DNA of 64,000 nt from Nesterenkonia sp. E16_10 (GTDB lineage Bacteria > Actinomycetota > Actinomycetes > Actinomycetales > Micrococcaceae), in NCBI RefSeq assembly GCF_017347085.1, contig NZ_JADPSA010000001.1, positions 1 through 64,000 on the forward strand. Reading direction: 5' to 3'. The translations under genes were made by a program, and so were the position numbers. The notes below the pieces were generated by a model. That model was not told the DNA's origin, did no database searches, and was given only the letters and a program-made list of their open reading frames with translations. Numbering within the stretch: the first letter of the stretch is position 1; every line of letters begins with the position of its first letter. This document shows positions 17,846 to 30,130 of this stretch, one piece after another.

Positions 17846-18046
17846 ATTAACACCCGCCGAGGTCCTGCTCCGAACCCTTGCACCGTAACTCGGAGCGCCT
17901 CAAGGCAGATGCCCTCTCCCTGAATCATGCACCTGTGGTGCACGTCCAGTTACTATTCTCCGGGCACTGAACCCGCCGCGTAAGTGGACTTATGTCTACA
18001 GTTTGCAGGTTCAACTAAGCCCCCCCCCTTGTGACTATCGAGTAAC

Positions 18047-19297
18047 ATGTGTGCCATGACACATCACGCTCCCGATGCCTCCGTTGATCCGATCTACGAC
18101 GTCTCCACTGCACAAGATCTCGACTACTACGGCGTCTTCGATGACCTTCCCGCCGCGGACCGGCAGTGGTGGACCCGCGCCCGTGAGTTCTCCGCCGGCC
18201 TGGAGACTCGGATGGCCCAGCACTGGGAGCATGCCGAGTACCCCGTGGACCTGGTGCGCAAGGCCGGCGGGATGGGCCTGCTCACCGACGGCGTCGATGT
18301 CTCCGAGGCCTCGATGGAGACCCTCTCCCCCATGGCAGCCGGCCTGGTGAACATGGAGACCTCCCGGACGGACGGCTCCCTGGGCACCGCACTGGCGGTC
18401 CAGGGTGGGCTCGCACTGCGCACCCTGGCACTCTTCGGCTCGGCTGACCAGAAGGCGGAGCATTTCACCAAGCTGGCCACGGCGCAGACGCTGGGGTCCT
18501 TCGCGCTCACCGAGCCGACACACGGCTCCGACTCGGTCTCACTGGAGACCACCGCCCGGCTGGTGGGCGATGAGGACTCCGGGTACTACGTGATCAACGG
18601 GGCCAAGAAGTGGATCGGCAACGGCGCCTCGGGCGGGCTGACGTTCACCTGGGCCCGGGTGGCCGGCGGCATCCACGACGGCAATGTCCGCTGCTTCATG
18701 ATCGATCAGGACACCCGTGGCTACCGGGCCGAGGTGATCCAGGGCAAGGCCTCGCTGCGCGCGATCCACCAGGCGCTGATCCAGTACGAAGACGTCGAGG
18801 TCCCCGCCCACGCCGTCCTGCCGGGGTCAAAGACCTTCAAGGATGCCTCCAAGGTGCTCTTCGCGACCCGGCTGGGGGTGGCCTGGTCCGCCGTCGGCCA
18901 CGCCTCGGCGCTGGTCGAGGCGGCGCTGAGCTATTCCAAGCAGCGGGAGCAGTTCAGCCGTCCGCTGGCCAGCTTCCAGCTGGTGCAGGAGCGGCTGACC
19001 TGGATGGTCTCGGAGCTGACCTCCATGCAGCTGCATGTTCGAGCGGTCACCGAACGTGACATCGCCGGGACTCTGACCGGGCCGCAGGCCTCGCTGGCGA
19101 AGTATCACAACACCCGGAAGGCCCGGGCGATCGCCCAGGTCGCCCGGGACATGCTCGGCGGCAACGGGATCCTGCTCAAGAACAAGGTCCCGCGCCATAT
19201 GGCCGACATCGAGGCGATCCACACCTATGAGGGCACCGAGTCCGTCCAGAGCCTGATCATCGGGCGCGACCTGACCGGGTATTCGGCCTTCGCCTAG
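18047..19297 (+). CDS. Acyl-CoA dehydrogenase
   Basis: A 416-residue flavoprotein of normal length for the family. Hallmarks are GSFALTEPTHGSDSVSLETTA (FAD/substrate loop), the middle-domain GAKKWIGNGASGG, the helical FAD contact KQREQFSRPLASFQLVQERL, and the C-terminal RDMLGGNGILLKN with IHTYEGTESVQSLIIGRDLTG, where the Glu in YEGT is the expected catalytic base. The overall pattern resembles glutaryl-CoA dehydrogenase-like members, but the substrate is not proven. Start ATG at 18047 or 18056; neither has a clear Shine-Dalgarno, so the message may be leaderless. It is convergent with sdaA. Confidence 0.9.
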   Translation: MCAMTHHAPDASVDPIYDVSTAQDLDYYGVFDDLPAADRQWWTRAREFSAGLETRMAQHWEHAEYPVDLVRKAGGMGLLTDGVDVSEASMETLSPMAAGLVNMETSRTDGSLGTALAVQGGLALRTLALFGSADQKAEHFTKLATAQTLGSFALTEPTHGSDSVSLETTARLVGDEDSGYYVINGAKKWIGNGASGGLTFTWARVAGGIHDGNVRCFMIDQDTRGYRAEVIQGKASLRAIHQALIQYEDVEVPAHAVLPGSKTFKDASKVLFATRLGVAWSAVGHASALVEAALSYSKQREQFSRPLASFQLVQERLTWMVSELTSMQLHVRAVTERDIAGTLTGPQASLAKYHNTRKARAIAQVARDMLGGNGILLKNKVPRHMADIEAIHTYEGTESVQSLIIGRDLTGYSAFA

Positions 19298-19304
19298 GTC
19301 TGGT

Positions 19305-19335
19305 GTGCGGCGGCGCCTACGAGGCGGCGCCGCAC
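19305..19335. terminator. Bidirectional hairpin between convergent genes
   Basis: An inverted repeat, GTGCGGCGGCGCC then GGCGGCGCCGCAC with a 5-nt loop and one mismatch, lies between the stops of the acyl-CoA dehydrogenase and sdaA genes and can serve both strands. Confidence 0.6.
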
Positions 19336-19351
19336 GACAAGCCTCTGAGCC

Positions 19352-20914
19352 TCAGCACTCGACGACGTTGACCGCCAGCCCGCCCAGGGCGGTCTCCTTA
19401 TACTTTGAGGACATGTCCTTGCCGGTCTCGCGCATGGTCACGATGACCTCGTCCAGGGAGACCCGGTGGTCGCCGTCGCCCATCAGCGCCATCCGCGCGG
19501 CGTTGACCGCCTTGGTCGCGCCCATGGCGTTGCGCTCGATGCAGGGCACCTGCACCAGTCCGCCGATCGGATCGCAGGTGAGCCCGAGGTTGTGCTCCAT
19601 CGCGATCTCGGCGGCGTTCTCCACCTGTTTCGCGGTCCCGCCCAGGACCTCGCAGAGCCCGGCGGCGGCCATCGATGCGGCCGATCCGACCTCACCCTGA
19701 CAGCCGACCTCGGCACCGGAGATCGAGGCCTGTTCCTTATAGAGCACCCCGATGGCGGCGGCGGTGAGCAGGAACCGCACGGCGATGTCCTCGCGGTCCT
19801 CCTCCCCCGCGTAGCTCGCGCCGGGCCCGTAGTGGGTGGCGTAGAACCCGACGGCAGGAATGATCCCGGCGGCACCATTGGTGGGCGCGGTGACCACCCG
19901 TCCACCGGAGGCGTTCTCCTCGTTGACCGCCAGCGCCACCAGGTTCACCCATTCCTGCCAGTAGGCGTGGGTGCGGCCCGGATCGTCCTTCCACATCCGG
20001 GCGTGCCAGTCGGGAGCGCGACGTCGGACCTTGAGTCCGCCCGGCAGGTGCCCCTCCCGCTCCAAGGCGGAGTTCTTGCAGTCCTCCATGACCTGCCAGA
20101 GGTGCAGCACCTTCGCCGTGATCTCGGCGTCGGCCTCTTCCGCGGTGCCGCCGTGGCGGGCGCGGTGCAGGGCGCGCTCATTGGCGAACATCACTCGGGA
20201 GACCGGAAGGCCTGAACGGGCGCAGTGCTCCATGAGCTGCGCCCCGGTGGTGAAGGGGTAGGGCACCTCGGCATCCGGGGTGGCGAGCGCCTCACCCAGC
20301 GAGGCGTCGGAGGCCACCGCATCGGATTCAGAGAGCACGAAGCCGCCACCGATGGAGTAGAAGATCTCCTTCGCGAGCTGGTCTCCCTCGGCATCGAATG
20401 CGGTGAGCGTCATCGCGTTGGTGTGCCGGTCCATGACCGTGAGCGGGCGCTGGATGAAGTCCTCCACCCGCAGCCGGATCTCCCGTCCGGCTTCCGGCGC
20501 GGTATCCGACGCGGTATCCGACGCCGGGTCCTGCCCCGGGTCCGTCGCCGGGTCCTGCGCTGGCTGCGCGCCGGCAGGATCGGACTCCACGCCGGCGTGC
20601 TCGCGCCGGGCTCCGAGCTGGATCATGCCGGAGGCTTCCATCGCGGCAAGCCGCGAGTCGACCTGCTCGGGCAGTATGGTCTCCGGGTCCCAGCCCTCCA
20701 GACCGAGCAGCACCGCGGTGAAGGTGCCGTGACCGCGTCCGGTGGCCGAGAGCGACCCGTAGAGGTCCACCTGCACCGTCTCGGTCCGGGCCAGCGCTTC
20801 AGCGCTGCCGAGCTGCTCGGTCACGAAGCGCCGCGCGGCGCGCATCGGCCCCACGGTGTGCGAGGAGGACGGGCCGATGCCGACCCGGAGCAGGTCGAAG
20901 ATGCTGATGGTCAT
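19352..20914 (-). CDS. sdaA: L-serine ammonia-lyase (single-chain, iron-sulfur)
   Basis: A 520-residue enzyme converting L-serine to pyruvate and ammonia. The beta domain begins [25 protein letters not shown]. The alpha domain has [50 protein letters not shown], which carries the cysteines for the 4Fe-4S cluster, and the end [24 protein letters not shown] (shown in part). A 40-residue Asp/Pro/Ala/Gln insert at about residues 104-144, encoded by short DNA repeats, separates the two parts and makes it longer than the usual 455-460. It is the third gene of gcvP-gcvT-sdaA, 24 bp after gcvT, so it is probably under the glycine riboswitch. Confidence 0.95.
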   Translation of the reverse strand: MTISIFDLLRVGIGPSSSHTVGPMRAARRFVTEQLGSAEALARTETVQVDLYGSLSATGRGHGTFTAVLLGLEGWDPETILPEQVDSRLAAMEASGMIQLGARREHAGVESDPAGAQPAQDPATDPGQDPASDTASDTAPEAGREIRLRVEDFIQRPLTVMDRHTNAMTLTAFDAEGDQLAKEIFYSIGGGFVLSESDAVASDASLGEALATPDAEVPYPFTTGAQLMEHCARSGLPVSRVMFANERALHRARHGGTAEEADAEITAKVLHLWQVMEDCKNSALEREGHLPGGLKVRRRAPDWHARMWKDDPGRTHAYWQEWVNLVALAVNEENASGGRVVTAPTNGAAGIIPAVGFYATHYGPGASYAGEEDREDIAVRFLLTAAAIGVLYKEQASISGAEVGCQGEVGSAASMAAAGLCEVLGGTAKQVENAAEIAMEHNLGLTCDPIGGLVQVPCIERNAMGATKAVNAARMALMGDGDHRVSLDEVIVTMRETGKDMSSKYKETALGGLAVNVVEC

Positions 20915-20938
20915 GGTGAGTCTCGAATCCTGTCCCGC

Positions 20939-22080
20939 TCAGCGGGCGCGGCGGTAGAAGGGCAGCGGGACCACTTCGAAGGGCTGGGGCTTGCCGCGCA
21001 GATCGATATCGAGCCGGGTGCCGGGCTCGGTGTGCTCCACGTCGACATAGGCCATCGCGATCGGGAAGCCCAAGGTCGGGCTGGGCAGCCCGGAGGTCAC
21101 CGCACCCACGGTCTCACCGGCAGCCTCTCCCTCGACGGCGAGCACCGGGTAGCCGCCGCGGCCGGCCCGCCTGCCCAGTCCCTTGAGCCCGACCAGACGC
21201 TGACCCGAGGTCTTGCCGCGACCCTCGGCCTTGGCCGCCTCCAGGGCGGCGCGGCCGACGAAGTTCTCCGCCTTGCTGAAGGAGACCACCGGCAGCCCGG
21301 CCTCGAAGCTGACCCGTTCGGTGGAGAGCTCGTTGCCGTAGAGCGGCATGCCGGCCTCCAGGCGCAGCGAATCCCGGCAGGCCAGTCCGCAGGGCACCAG
21401 GCCGTCATCCGAGCCGGCCTCCAGCAGCGCCAGCCACAGGGCGTGGGCCTTCTCGTTGGGCAGGAACAGCTCGAACCCGTCCTCCCCGGTGTAGCCGGTG
21501 CGGGCCAGCAGGATCTCGTCGCCGCCGATGCTCACCGTGGTGAACGCGTAATAGCCCAGCTCTTCGACCAGGAAGGTCTCATTCGCGCGCACCACGGAGC
21601 TGATGATCTTCTGCGCGGCGGGTCCCTGCACCGCGATCAGGCTGATCCCCTCGGATTCGTCCCAGACCTCGACGTCGAAGCCGGCGCCGCCCGGGCCCGC
21701 GGCGGCACGTTCGCTGAGCGCGGCGGCGACCACCTCGCGGTTCGAGGCATTGGGCACCAGCAGGTACTCGTCCTCATCGATCCGATACGCGATCAGGTCA
21801 TCGAGGATCCCGCCGTCCTCGCGGCAGATCAGCGAGTACTTCGCCTTGCCGATCTTCACCGCGGCGAGGTTGCCGACCAGCGCGGTGTTCAGGAAGGTCG
21901 CGGCGTCGGGGCCCACGATCCGGATCTCGCCCATATGGGAGAGGTCGAAGAGCCCGGCGGTGGTGCGCACCGCGTGGTGTTCCTCGAGTTCGGAGCTGTA
22001 CTTCAGCGGCATCTTCCAGCCGCCGAAGTCGGTGAAGCTGGCGCCCAGTTCGGCGTGGGCGGCGCTCAGCGCGGTCTCTC

Positions 22081-22084
<4 letters not shown>
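20939..22084 (-). CDS. gcvT: Aminomethyltransferase, glycine cleavage T protein
   Basis: A 381-residue T protein, normal length. It transfers the methylene of H-protein-bound glycine to tetrahydrofolate, releasing ammonia. Seen: [24 protein letters not shown] at the N-terminus, [49 protein letters not shown] (catalytic Asp/Arg region) and a C-terminal [19 protein letters not shown]. Its ATG overlaps the gcvP stop by 4 bp (ATGA), so it is translationally coupled. No gcvH lies between gcvT and gcvP or elsewhere in the window. Confidence 0.96.
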
Positions 22085-25044
<2,960 letters not shown>

Positions 25045-25082
25045 AGAGGAACCTTCCAGGCATGGAGATGGCGCGGGTTCCT

Positions 25083-25333
25083 CCCCCGCTCTGTGATGGA
25101 CCTGAGAGATTCACCGGTCACCGCTCCCGTCAGACGGGGCAGAGCCGGCTTGCACCTTCGGTGAGCCAGCCAGGACATCGTCCTGACGGGCTGCTTTCCA
25201 GAGTTGCCACCCCTGCACGGTACTGAGTGCCTGAGAGATTCCCGGGGAGGATATTGCTCCTTCGGCGCCGGATCCGCGTCCAGGGCTGCGGTGTGATCGC
25301 TGCTCTGGATGCCAGCCGGACTCTCCCACACAG
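25083..25333 (-). promoter_or_regulatory. Tandem glycine riboswitch
   Basis: Read on the minus strand, the leader of gcvP contains two glycine aptamers. Aptamer 1 (about 25220-25333) starts GTGTGGGAGAGTCC and has the conserved CCGAAGGAGCAA (25254-25265) and AATCTCTCAGGCA. Aptamer 2 (about 25083-25215) has CAGGGGTGGCAACTCTGG, CCGAAGGTGCAA (25150-25161) and AATCTCTCAGG. The short linker between the aptamers is typical. Riboswitches of this class usually switch gcv operons on when glycine is high, here gcvP-gcvT-sdaA. The rest of the 360-bp gap (25334-25404) would hold the promoter. Confidence 0.95.
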
Positions 25334-25404
25334 GGGACATGGCGATGATTCAGTTTCCCTTCATTGTGCCACAGCAGTGTTTTCGGCCACGTTTCGGAAT
25401 GCCC

Positions 25405-26658
25405 TCACCGGGATCCTGCGACAGGGGTGCGCGCGTGTTCCGGGAGCAGGCCTACCCCGATCAGGCGTGCGGTGATCCGGCGCGGCACCGGTGAACCGAG
25501 CCGAAGCAGGGCTGCGCCGGCGCGCGGGACGATGCGGCGGCCCTCGGTGGAGCGCGCAATCACTCGATGCCCCCGGCCCTGAATGGCCTGCATGAGCTTC
25601 ACCGGGCGCTCTCGACGGGCTTGGACTCCCGCCAGCGTGCGGTCCGGGACCACCCCTTGCCGCAGTTCTGTCCCGACCGCGTTGGCGAGCGCGACAGCGT
25701 CCTGGATGGCGTAGTTCACGCCGACCCCGAACATCGGGGACATGGCGTGGGCAGCGTCGCCGATCGCGATGAATCCAGGCCGGTGCCAGCGTGGAAGCCG
25801 GTTGATCTGCACGGTGAGCAGCTTGATCTGCTCCCATTCGGTGAGGGTGTCCGCGACTCCGGCGAGCACCGGAGCCGCCTTCACCAGCCGGGTGCGGAAC
25901 GCCTTGATCCCGGCCCGCTGCAGCGCGGGGAACGTGCCCTTCTTGATGATCAGACCGGATTGGTAGGTGTCGCCGCGATCGATGGTGATCACCATGCCGG
26001 CTGAGGAGAGGTGGCCCAGGGTGGCCGGCGGCGGGTCGGAGGGCTTCGGAAGGCTGAACCAGAGCACGTCGATGGGCACCCCGGCCTCGACCGGTCGCAG
26101 CCCGGCGGCCTTCCGCAGCGCCGAGTCTCGGCCGTCGGCGGCCACCGTGAGTCTGGCCCGAATCTGCTGCTCACCGGACGCCGAGCGGACGCGCACTCCG
26201 GCGACGGGGCCCTCCTCGCCGGCCGGGTCTTCGCCCGGCGGCGAGGGCTGATGCACCAGGCCGATCACCTCGGTGTCCATCCGCAGGTCGAACCCGGGCA
26301 GCCTCTGGGCCTCCCGGGCGAGGAAGTCCAGGAAGTCCCATTGCGGAGCGAAGACCAGGAAGTTATCCGGTGGGCGCAGCACTCCGAAGTCCACCAGAGT
26401 CATCCGCTCCCCCTCGATGACGGCGTCCAGGGTCGAGAGCCGGGTGAGGGGCAGGGACAGGAACTTCTCACGCAGCCCCAGCTCGCCCAGGAGCCTGATC
26501 GTGGAGGGGTGGATGGTGTCACCGCGGAAGTCACGGAAGAAATCGGCGTGCTTCTCGACCACGGTGACCTCCAGCCCGGCGCGGGCCAGCAGGTAGCCCA
26601 GCATCATCCCGGCAGGTCCTCCCCCGGCGATCACACAGTCACGCTGTGGCTGGATCAT
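25405..26658 (-). CDS. FAD-dependent monooxygenase (PHBH-type)
   Basis: A 417-residue class A flavoprotein. Residues near the N-terminus, CVIAGGGPAGMMLGYLLARAG, are the GxGxxG FAD loop; LTVAADGRDSALRKAAG is the DG fingerprint contacting both FAD and NADPH; FIAIGDAAHAMSPMFGVGVNYAIQDA is the GD motif binding the FAD ribityl. The start at 26658 (MIQPQRD) has GAGGAGG 8 bp upstream and is preferred to an earlier GTG. It resembles the aromatic hydroxylases / FAD-binding domain 3 family; the substrate is unknown. It lies 26 bp after the M23-like gene on the same strand and may share its message. Confidence 0.88.
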   Translation of the reverse strand: MIQPQRDCVIAGGGPAGMMLGYLLARAGLEVTVVEKHADFFRDFRGDTIHPSTIRLLGELGLREKFLSLPLTRLSTLDAVIEGERMTLVDFGVLRPPDNFLVFAPQWDFLDFLAREAQRLPGFDLRMDTEVIGLVHQPSPPGEDPAGEEGPVAGVRVRSASGEQQIRARLTVAADGRDSALRKAAGLRPVEAGVPIDVLWFSLPKPSDPPPATLGHLSSAGMVITIDRGDTYQSGLIIKKGTFPALQRAGIKAFRTRLVKAAPVLAGVADTLTEWEQIKLLTVQINRLPRWHRPGFIAIGDAAHAMSPMFGVGVNYAIQDAVALANAVGTELRQGVVPDRTLAGVQARRERPVKLMQAIQGRGHRVIARSTEGRRIVPRAGAALLRLGSPVPRRITARLIGVGLLPEHARTPVAGSR

Positions 26659-26684
26659 CGGTCTCGCCTCCTCGTGGCCCACGC

Positions 26685-27395
26685 TCAGGCAGGAGCCGGG
26701 CGGACCGGTTGAACCACGGAGGAGTCTGCGGGGACACCGTGCCAGATCACCGCGGTCTCACCGCTGCGAATCTGCTCCTGGAAGTCGCGGAACATGATCG
26801 GCACGCCCTGGGCCGATTCAAGGTCGAGGCGGTCCATGGCCTGGAGATGGATATGTGGCTGGGTGGAGTTTCCGCTGTTGCCGCATTCGGCGAGGATCTC
26901 CCCGGAGCTGAGCCGCTGGCCGGTGTGGACCCGGATCGAGCCGCGGCGCAGGTGCACCAGGGCGATGAAGCTCTGGCTGCGCGGATCCTCGATGATCACG
27001 TGGTTTCCCGCCACCGCAGCCGGTCCTTGCCGGACCCGGGAGGGCTGCCCCAGCATGTAGGGGATCATGCTCAGCTGCGAGCGCCTGGCCGAGTGGTCCT
27101 CCTCGCCGTCGTGGATCACCCGCACGGTGCCCTCACATGGCGCCAGCACCTTCTTTCCGAAGCCCAAGAACAGCTCCGGACGCTCGGTGGCGAGCAGACT
27201 GCGCCAGCTCCGCGAGTCGGCGGACCGACCGCGGGCGTTGACCGCGACGAAATCGATGGCGTAACGGATGCCGAAGAGGTCGGTCCCGTGGCTCGGAACG
27301 TGTGAGGCCGGACTGTTCTGCACCTTCCAGCTGCCGGTGAAGGGCAGGGAAAGCTCCAGGGGGTGCGACGCAGAGGACGCGGACCGCAGCGGCAT
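26685..27395 (-). CDS. M23-type (LytM fold) peptidase domain protein without export signal
   Basis: A 236-residue protein with the M23 core: SHGTDLFGIRYAIDF supplies the first His/Asp ligands, NHVIIE and FIALVHLRRGSIRVHTGQRLSSGE the central strands, and GNSGNSTQPHIHLQ the HxH ligand/catalytic pair. Zinc and activity are expected for the family, which cleaves peptidoglycan cross-bridges. Neither start (ATG 27395, GTG 27416) gives a signal peptide or membrane helix. It may be non-classically exported, cytoplasmic, or mis-started; no upstream frame offers a signal. Confidence 0.75.
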   Translation of the reverse strand: MPLRSASSASHPLELSLPFTGSWKVQNSPASHVPSHGTDLFGIRYAIDFVAVNARGRSADSRSWRSLLATERPELFLGFGKKVLAPCEGTVRVIHDGEEDHSARRSQLSMIPYMLGQPSRVRQGPAAVAGNHVIIEDPRSQSFIALVHLRRGSIRVHTGQRLSSGEILAECGNSGNSTQPHIHLQAMDRLDLESAQGVPIMFRDFQEQIRSGETAVIWHGVPADSSVVQPVRPAPA

Positions 27396-27513
27396 GGTCC
27401 AAGCGTAGACCTGCACGGGTCTGAAGTCTTCAGGACCTGACCCGCTCGATCTCTCGATCGCGTTCCGTCACGACACCCCTTGTCAGGAGGCCAGACTCTG
27501 CGAGAATCGCGTC

Positions 27514-28218
27514 ATGACGCTCCATGACTTCGTCCCTGCAGCGAACCAGGGCGGTGACCAGGCCGTCCATGAGCTCGAGAACGGCGCGATCGATCCGCAG
27601 GGGACGCTGTGGGAGGCACTTCGACGAGCCGCGGACTGGCGGCACAAGGTGCTGGTGGATCTCGGCTGCGGCGCGGGCTACTGGCTGCCGAAGTACTCCG
27701 AGGCGGAGAAGACCATCGGGATCGAACCCGACAGCAGCCTGCTGGAGGCCGCCCGGGCCCGCACCCGACGCGCCGCGGTCTTCCAAGGCTCGGCCGAACA
27801 TATTCCGCTGGCGGATTCCAGCGTCGACGTGGTCCACGCCCGCTTCGCGTACTTCTTCCCCTCAGAGCACTTCGACCCCGCGGCCGGGCTGAAGGAGGTC
27901 GCTCGGGTCCTGCGGCCCGGGGGCAAGCTGGTGGTGATCGATCATGATCATGCGCTCGGCGAGTTCGCCGCACTGTTGCGCGCCGGCCCTCCCGCCGCCA
28001 CACAGGGCCGGGACAGCTACCCCTCGATCTGGTGGCAGGAACAGGGCGCGCGCACCACCGCGGTGATGAGCCGCTGGCAGTTCCACCGCCGGAGTGACCT
28101 CGAGCGGGTTCTGCACCTGGAGTTCCCCACCGAGGTGGCCGAGGACTGGCTGCGTCGCCACCCGGATCGACTCGGCCTCTCCTATGGCTGCCTGCTGCAT
28201 ATCTGGACCAAGCCCTGA
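27514..28218 (+). CDS. SAM-dependent methyltransferase
   Basis: A 234-residue class I methyltransferase. VLVDLGCGAGYWLPKYS is motif I, GIEPDSSLLEAARA holds the acidic motif II residue, AEHIPLADSSVDVVHARFAYFF is motif III/IV, and LKEVARVLRPGGKLVVIDHDH the usual motif V/VI. It has the Methyltransf_11 pattern seen in UbiE-like enzymes. The substrate cannot be inferred. It stands alone, divergent from the M23-like gene. Confidence 0.85.
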   Translation: MTLHDFVPAANQGGDQAVHELENGAIDPQGTLWEALRRAADWRHKVLVDLGCGAGYWLPKYSEAEKTIGIEPDSSLLEAARARTRRAAVFQGSAEHIPLADSSVDVVHARFAYFFPSEHFDPAAGLKEVARVLRPGGKLVVIDHDHALGEFAALLRAGPPAATQGRDSYPSIWWQEQGARTTAVMSRWQFHRRSDLERVLHLEFPTEVAEDWLRRHPDRLGLSYGCLLHIWTKP

Positions 28219-28382
28219 ACCCCTGACATGCGCCGAGTCGGGCCGGCCCGCAGAGCCGAGTCCAGCCCGCTGCGACTGCCGCTGCCCCAGGTCACATTTC
28301 GAAGGCGGAGAGTTCCGACGCCGCTGCGCAGGCTATCTTTCAGAGCAGGGCACCGAGCCCAGCACCTTTGAAAGGTTTTCCG

Positions 28383-28613
28383 TTGACTCAATACCGTGTA
28401 GCTCTGACCATGGACCGCTCCCTGGATGAACAGGAGATCCGAAACCTCCGTGAACAGCGCAGCGAGCTGATCTCGGACTACGAGATGGATGGCGACAACG
28501 TGGTCCTGGCGAGCCTCGATGCCGCAGACTCGCTGGCCGCCCGTGACACCGCCGAGGTGCAGGTCTCACGCGCCACGGGGGTGGCGATCCGCGCCGCGCA
28601 GCTCATCCCCTGA
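28383..28613 (+). CDS. Small conserved-looking soluble protein, unknown
   Basis: A 76-residue protein read from the TTG at 28383, chosen because GAAAGG lies 7 bp upstream; a TTG at 28368 is the alternative. The sequence begins MTQYRVALTMDRSLDEQEI and is rich in charged residues with a predicted beta-alpha-beta pattern. No family recognised. Its last 48 bp overlap the 3' end of the opposite-strand membrane-protein gene. Confidence 0.55.
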   Translation: MTQYRVALTMDRSLDEQEIRNLREQRSELISDYEMDGDNVVLASLDAADSLAARDTAEVQVSRATGVAIRAAQLIP

Positions 28614-29060
28614 TCGCTCCCGAGACGGAGGAAGACGCCGATCCGGCTGGTAGATCAGACCCAGCGTGAAGAGTGTGACCGCCGCCGAGAGGTGCAGCAG
28701 CAGCCCCATCAGCGGAACCAGCCCAGGACCGATGCTCTCGGTGGGCATGGCGCGCACGAGTGCGTCGCCGCCGATGAAGAACACCGCGGCCAGCAGCGCC
28801 ACCCCGCCCAGGAGCACCCGGAGGACCCTGCGCAGCGAGGCCAGATACAGCGCATAGATCGAGCACAGCGCCGCGGCGAGGGACCCGGTGCCGGCCACGA
28901 GGCTGAACTGCTCGTAGCTGAGGATGAAGAAGGCCAGCAGCAAGAAGGCCACGGCCGGCAGCAGGTTCAGCGCGGCGGCGATCAGCAGCAGCGCACGGGG
29001 CCGCCGGCCTGCCGCCGTCGTCGTGCTGCGCATCGGCGGTCTGGCCCCGGGGCTCGCCAT
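28566..29060 (-). CDS. Four-helix membrane protein downstream of DUF368
   Basis: A 164-residue protein with four hydrophobic segments (LLLIAAALNLLPAVAFLLLAFF; FSLVAGTGSLAAALCSIYALYL; VLLGGVALLAAVFFIGGDAL; LVPLMGLLLHLSAAVTLFTLGLIY) and a charged C-terminus. Its ATG at 29060 is 2 bp after the TAG of the DUF368 gene, so it is almost certainly co-translated with it. No family recognised. Coupling suggests a partner role in the envelope, which is inference. Confidence 0.7.
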   Translation of the reverse strand: MASPGARPPMRSTTTAAGRRPRALLLIAAALNLLPAVAFLLLAFFILSYEQFSLVAGTGSLAAALCSIYALYLASLRRVLRVLLGGVALLAAVFFIGGDALVRAMPTESIGPGLVPLMGLLLHLSAAVTLFTLGLIYQPDRRLPPSRERSGDELRGADRHPRGA

Positions 29061-29062
29061 CG

Positions 29063-30103
29063 CTAGCGCGCCTGGCGCTGGGACAACCGGTAGTCCAGCA
29101 GCACCAGCACCAGCACCACGGCGAACCCTGCGGCGCCCAGTCCCAGTGCCAGTCCCAGGTTCTCACCCGGGCCCAGCAGACCGCGGCCCTCGTCCTGCCA
29201 GGGCCACAGCGTGCGCAGTGCACCGACCATCACCCCGGCGAGCACCACCATGGTGATCCGGTGCCGGTGATCCAGCAGCCACTTCAAGCCCTTCACGATG
29301 GAGATCACGCCGAGCGCCAGGCCCAGCGCGAAGATGCCCAGGTAGGCGAGGTCGAAATCTGCCGCGGCGCGCAGCGTGGGCTCATACAGACCGAAGGTCA
29401 GCAGCAGGAAGGATCCCGAGAGCCCCGGCAGCAGCAGCGCCGAGACGGCGATGGCGGCTGCCGGCAGGATCACGTACCAGGTGGGCTCCACCGCGGTGGG
29501 CGGCAGCGAGACCAGCCAGAAGGTCAGACCGGCGGCGGCGATGCCGGCCACGAGGTGCGAGATCTTCAGCGGCCCCGACCGGTCGAACCAGGCCATCTGC
29601 AGCGGCACGAAGATCGAGGCGAGCACCATCCCGAAGAAGGTCGCCCGGGTGAGCTCGGGGTAGGTCTCCACGGCCTGGGACATCGGGCCGGCGACGGTGA
29701 AGACCGCGATGATCATCCCGATCATGACCGGCAGGATGATCTTCCAGTCCACCAGGCGCAGGTGACCCATGAAGCCGGCCCGGCGATCCGGTCCGGTGAT
29801 CAGCGCCCGACCGGCGGAGACCACATGGGAGGCGGAGTCGATGAGCTGCCGGTAGATCCCGACCACCAGCGCCACGGTGCCTCCGGAGACTCCGGGGACG
29901 GTCTCCACGGTGCCGATCATGGCGCCGCGGATCAGGTTCCCCGGCAACGAGGTGCGACGCGCCGGAGGCGGGCCGACGGGGCCCTGGTGTGCGACGGCGG
30001 GAGCGACGTCGCCCCGACGGCTGGTCTGGGAGGCGGAAGACTCGGCAGAGATGATGGACTCCTCGGTCAGGCAGATAGGGGGAAGCGGGTCTGATGACCG
30101 CAC
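29063..30103 (-). CDS. DUF368 protein, candidate undecaprenyl-phosphate translocase
   Basis: A 346-residue membrane protein. After a 50-residue N-terminal extension comes the DUF368 signature GAMIGTVETVPGVSGGTVALVVGIY; further helices follow, and LLLPGLSGSFLLLTFGLYEP repeats the Pro-Gly-xSG motif, giving the two-fold repeat typical of the family. DUF368 (PopT) proteins, like DedA proteins, return the carrier lipid undecaprenyl phosphate across the membrane. The GTG start at 30103 leaves an unusually long N-terminus; an internal start cannot be excluded. Confidence 0.85.
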   Translation of the reverse strand: MRSSDPLPPICLTEESIISAESSASQTSRRGDVAPAVAHQGPVGPPPARRTSLPGNLIRGAMIGTVETVPGVSGGTVALVVGIYRQLIDSASHVVSAGRALITGPDRRAGFMGHLRLVDWKIILPVMIGMIIAVFTVAGPMSQAVETYPELTRATFFGMVLASIFVPLQMAWFDRSGPLKISHLVAGIAAAGLTFWLVSLPPTAVEPTWYVILPAAAIAVSALLLPGLSGSFLLLTFGLYEPTLRAAADFDLAYLGIFALGLALGVISIVKGLKWLLDHRHRITMVVLAGVMVGALRTLWPWQDEGRGLLGPGENLGLALGLGAAGFAVVLVLVLLDYRLSQRQAR

Positions 30104-30130
30104 CGGGGCACCACGACGTCGGCCATTATC

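Noticed and set aside
18020-18028. Run of nine C upstream of the acyl-CoA dehydrogenase, possible phase-variable tract
   Set aside because: It lies outside the coding region, and no second promoter element at switchable distance could be recognised.
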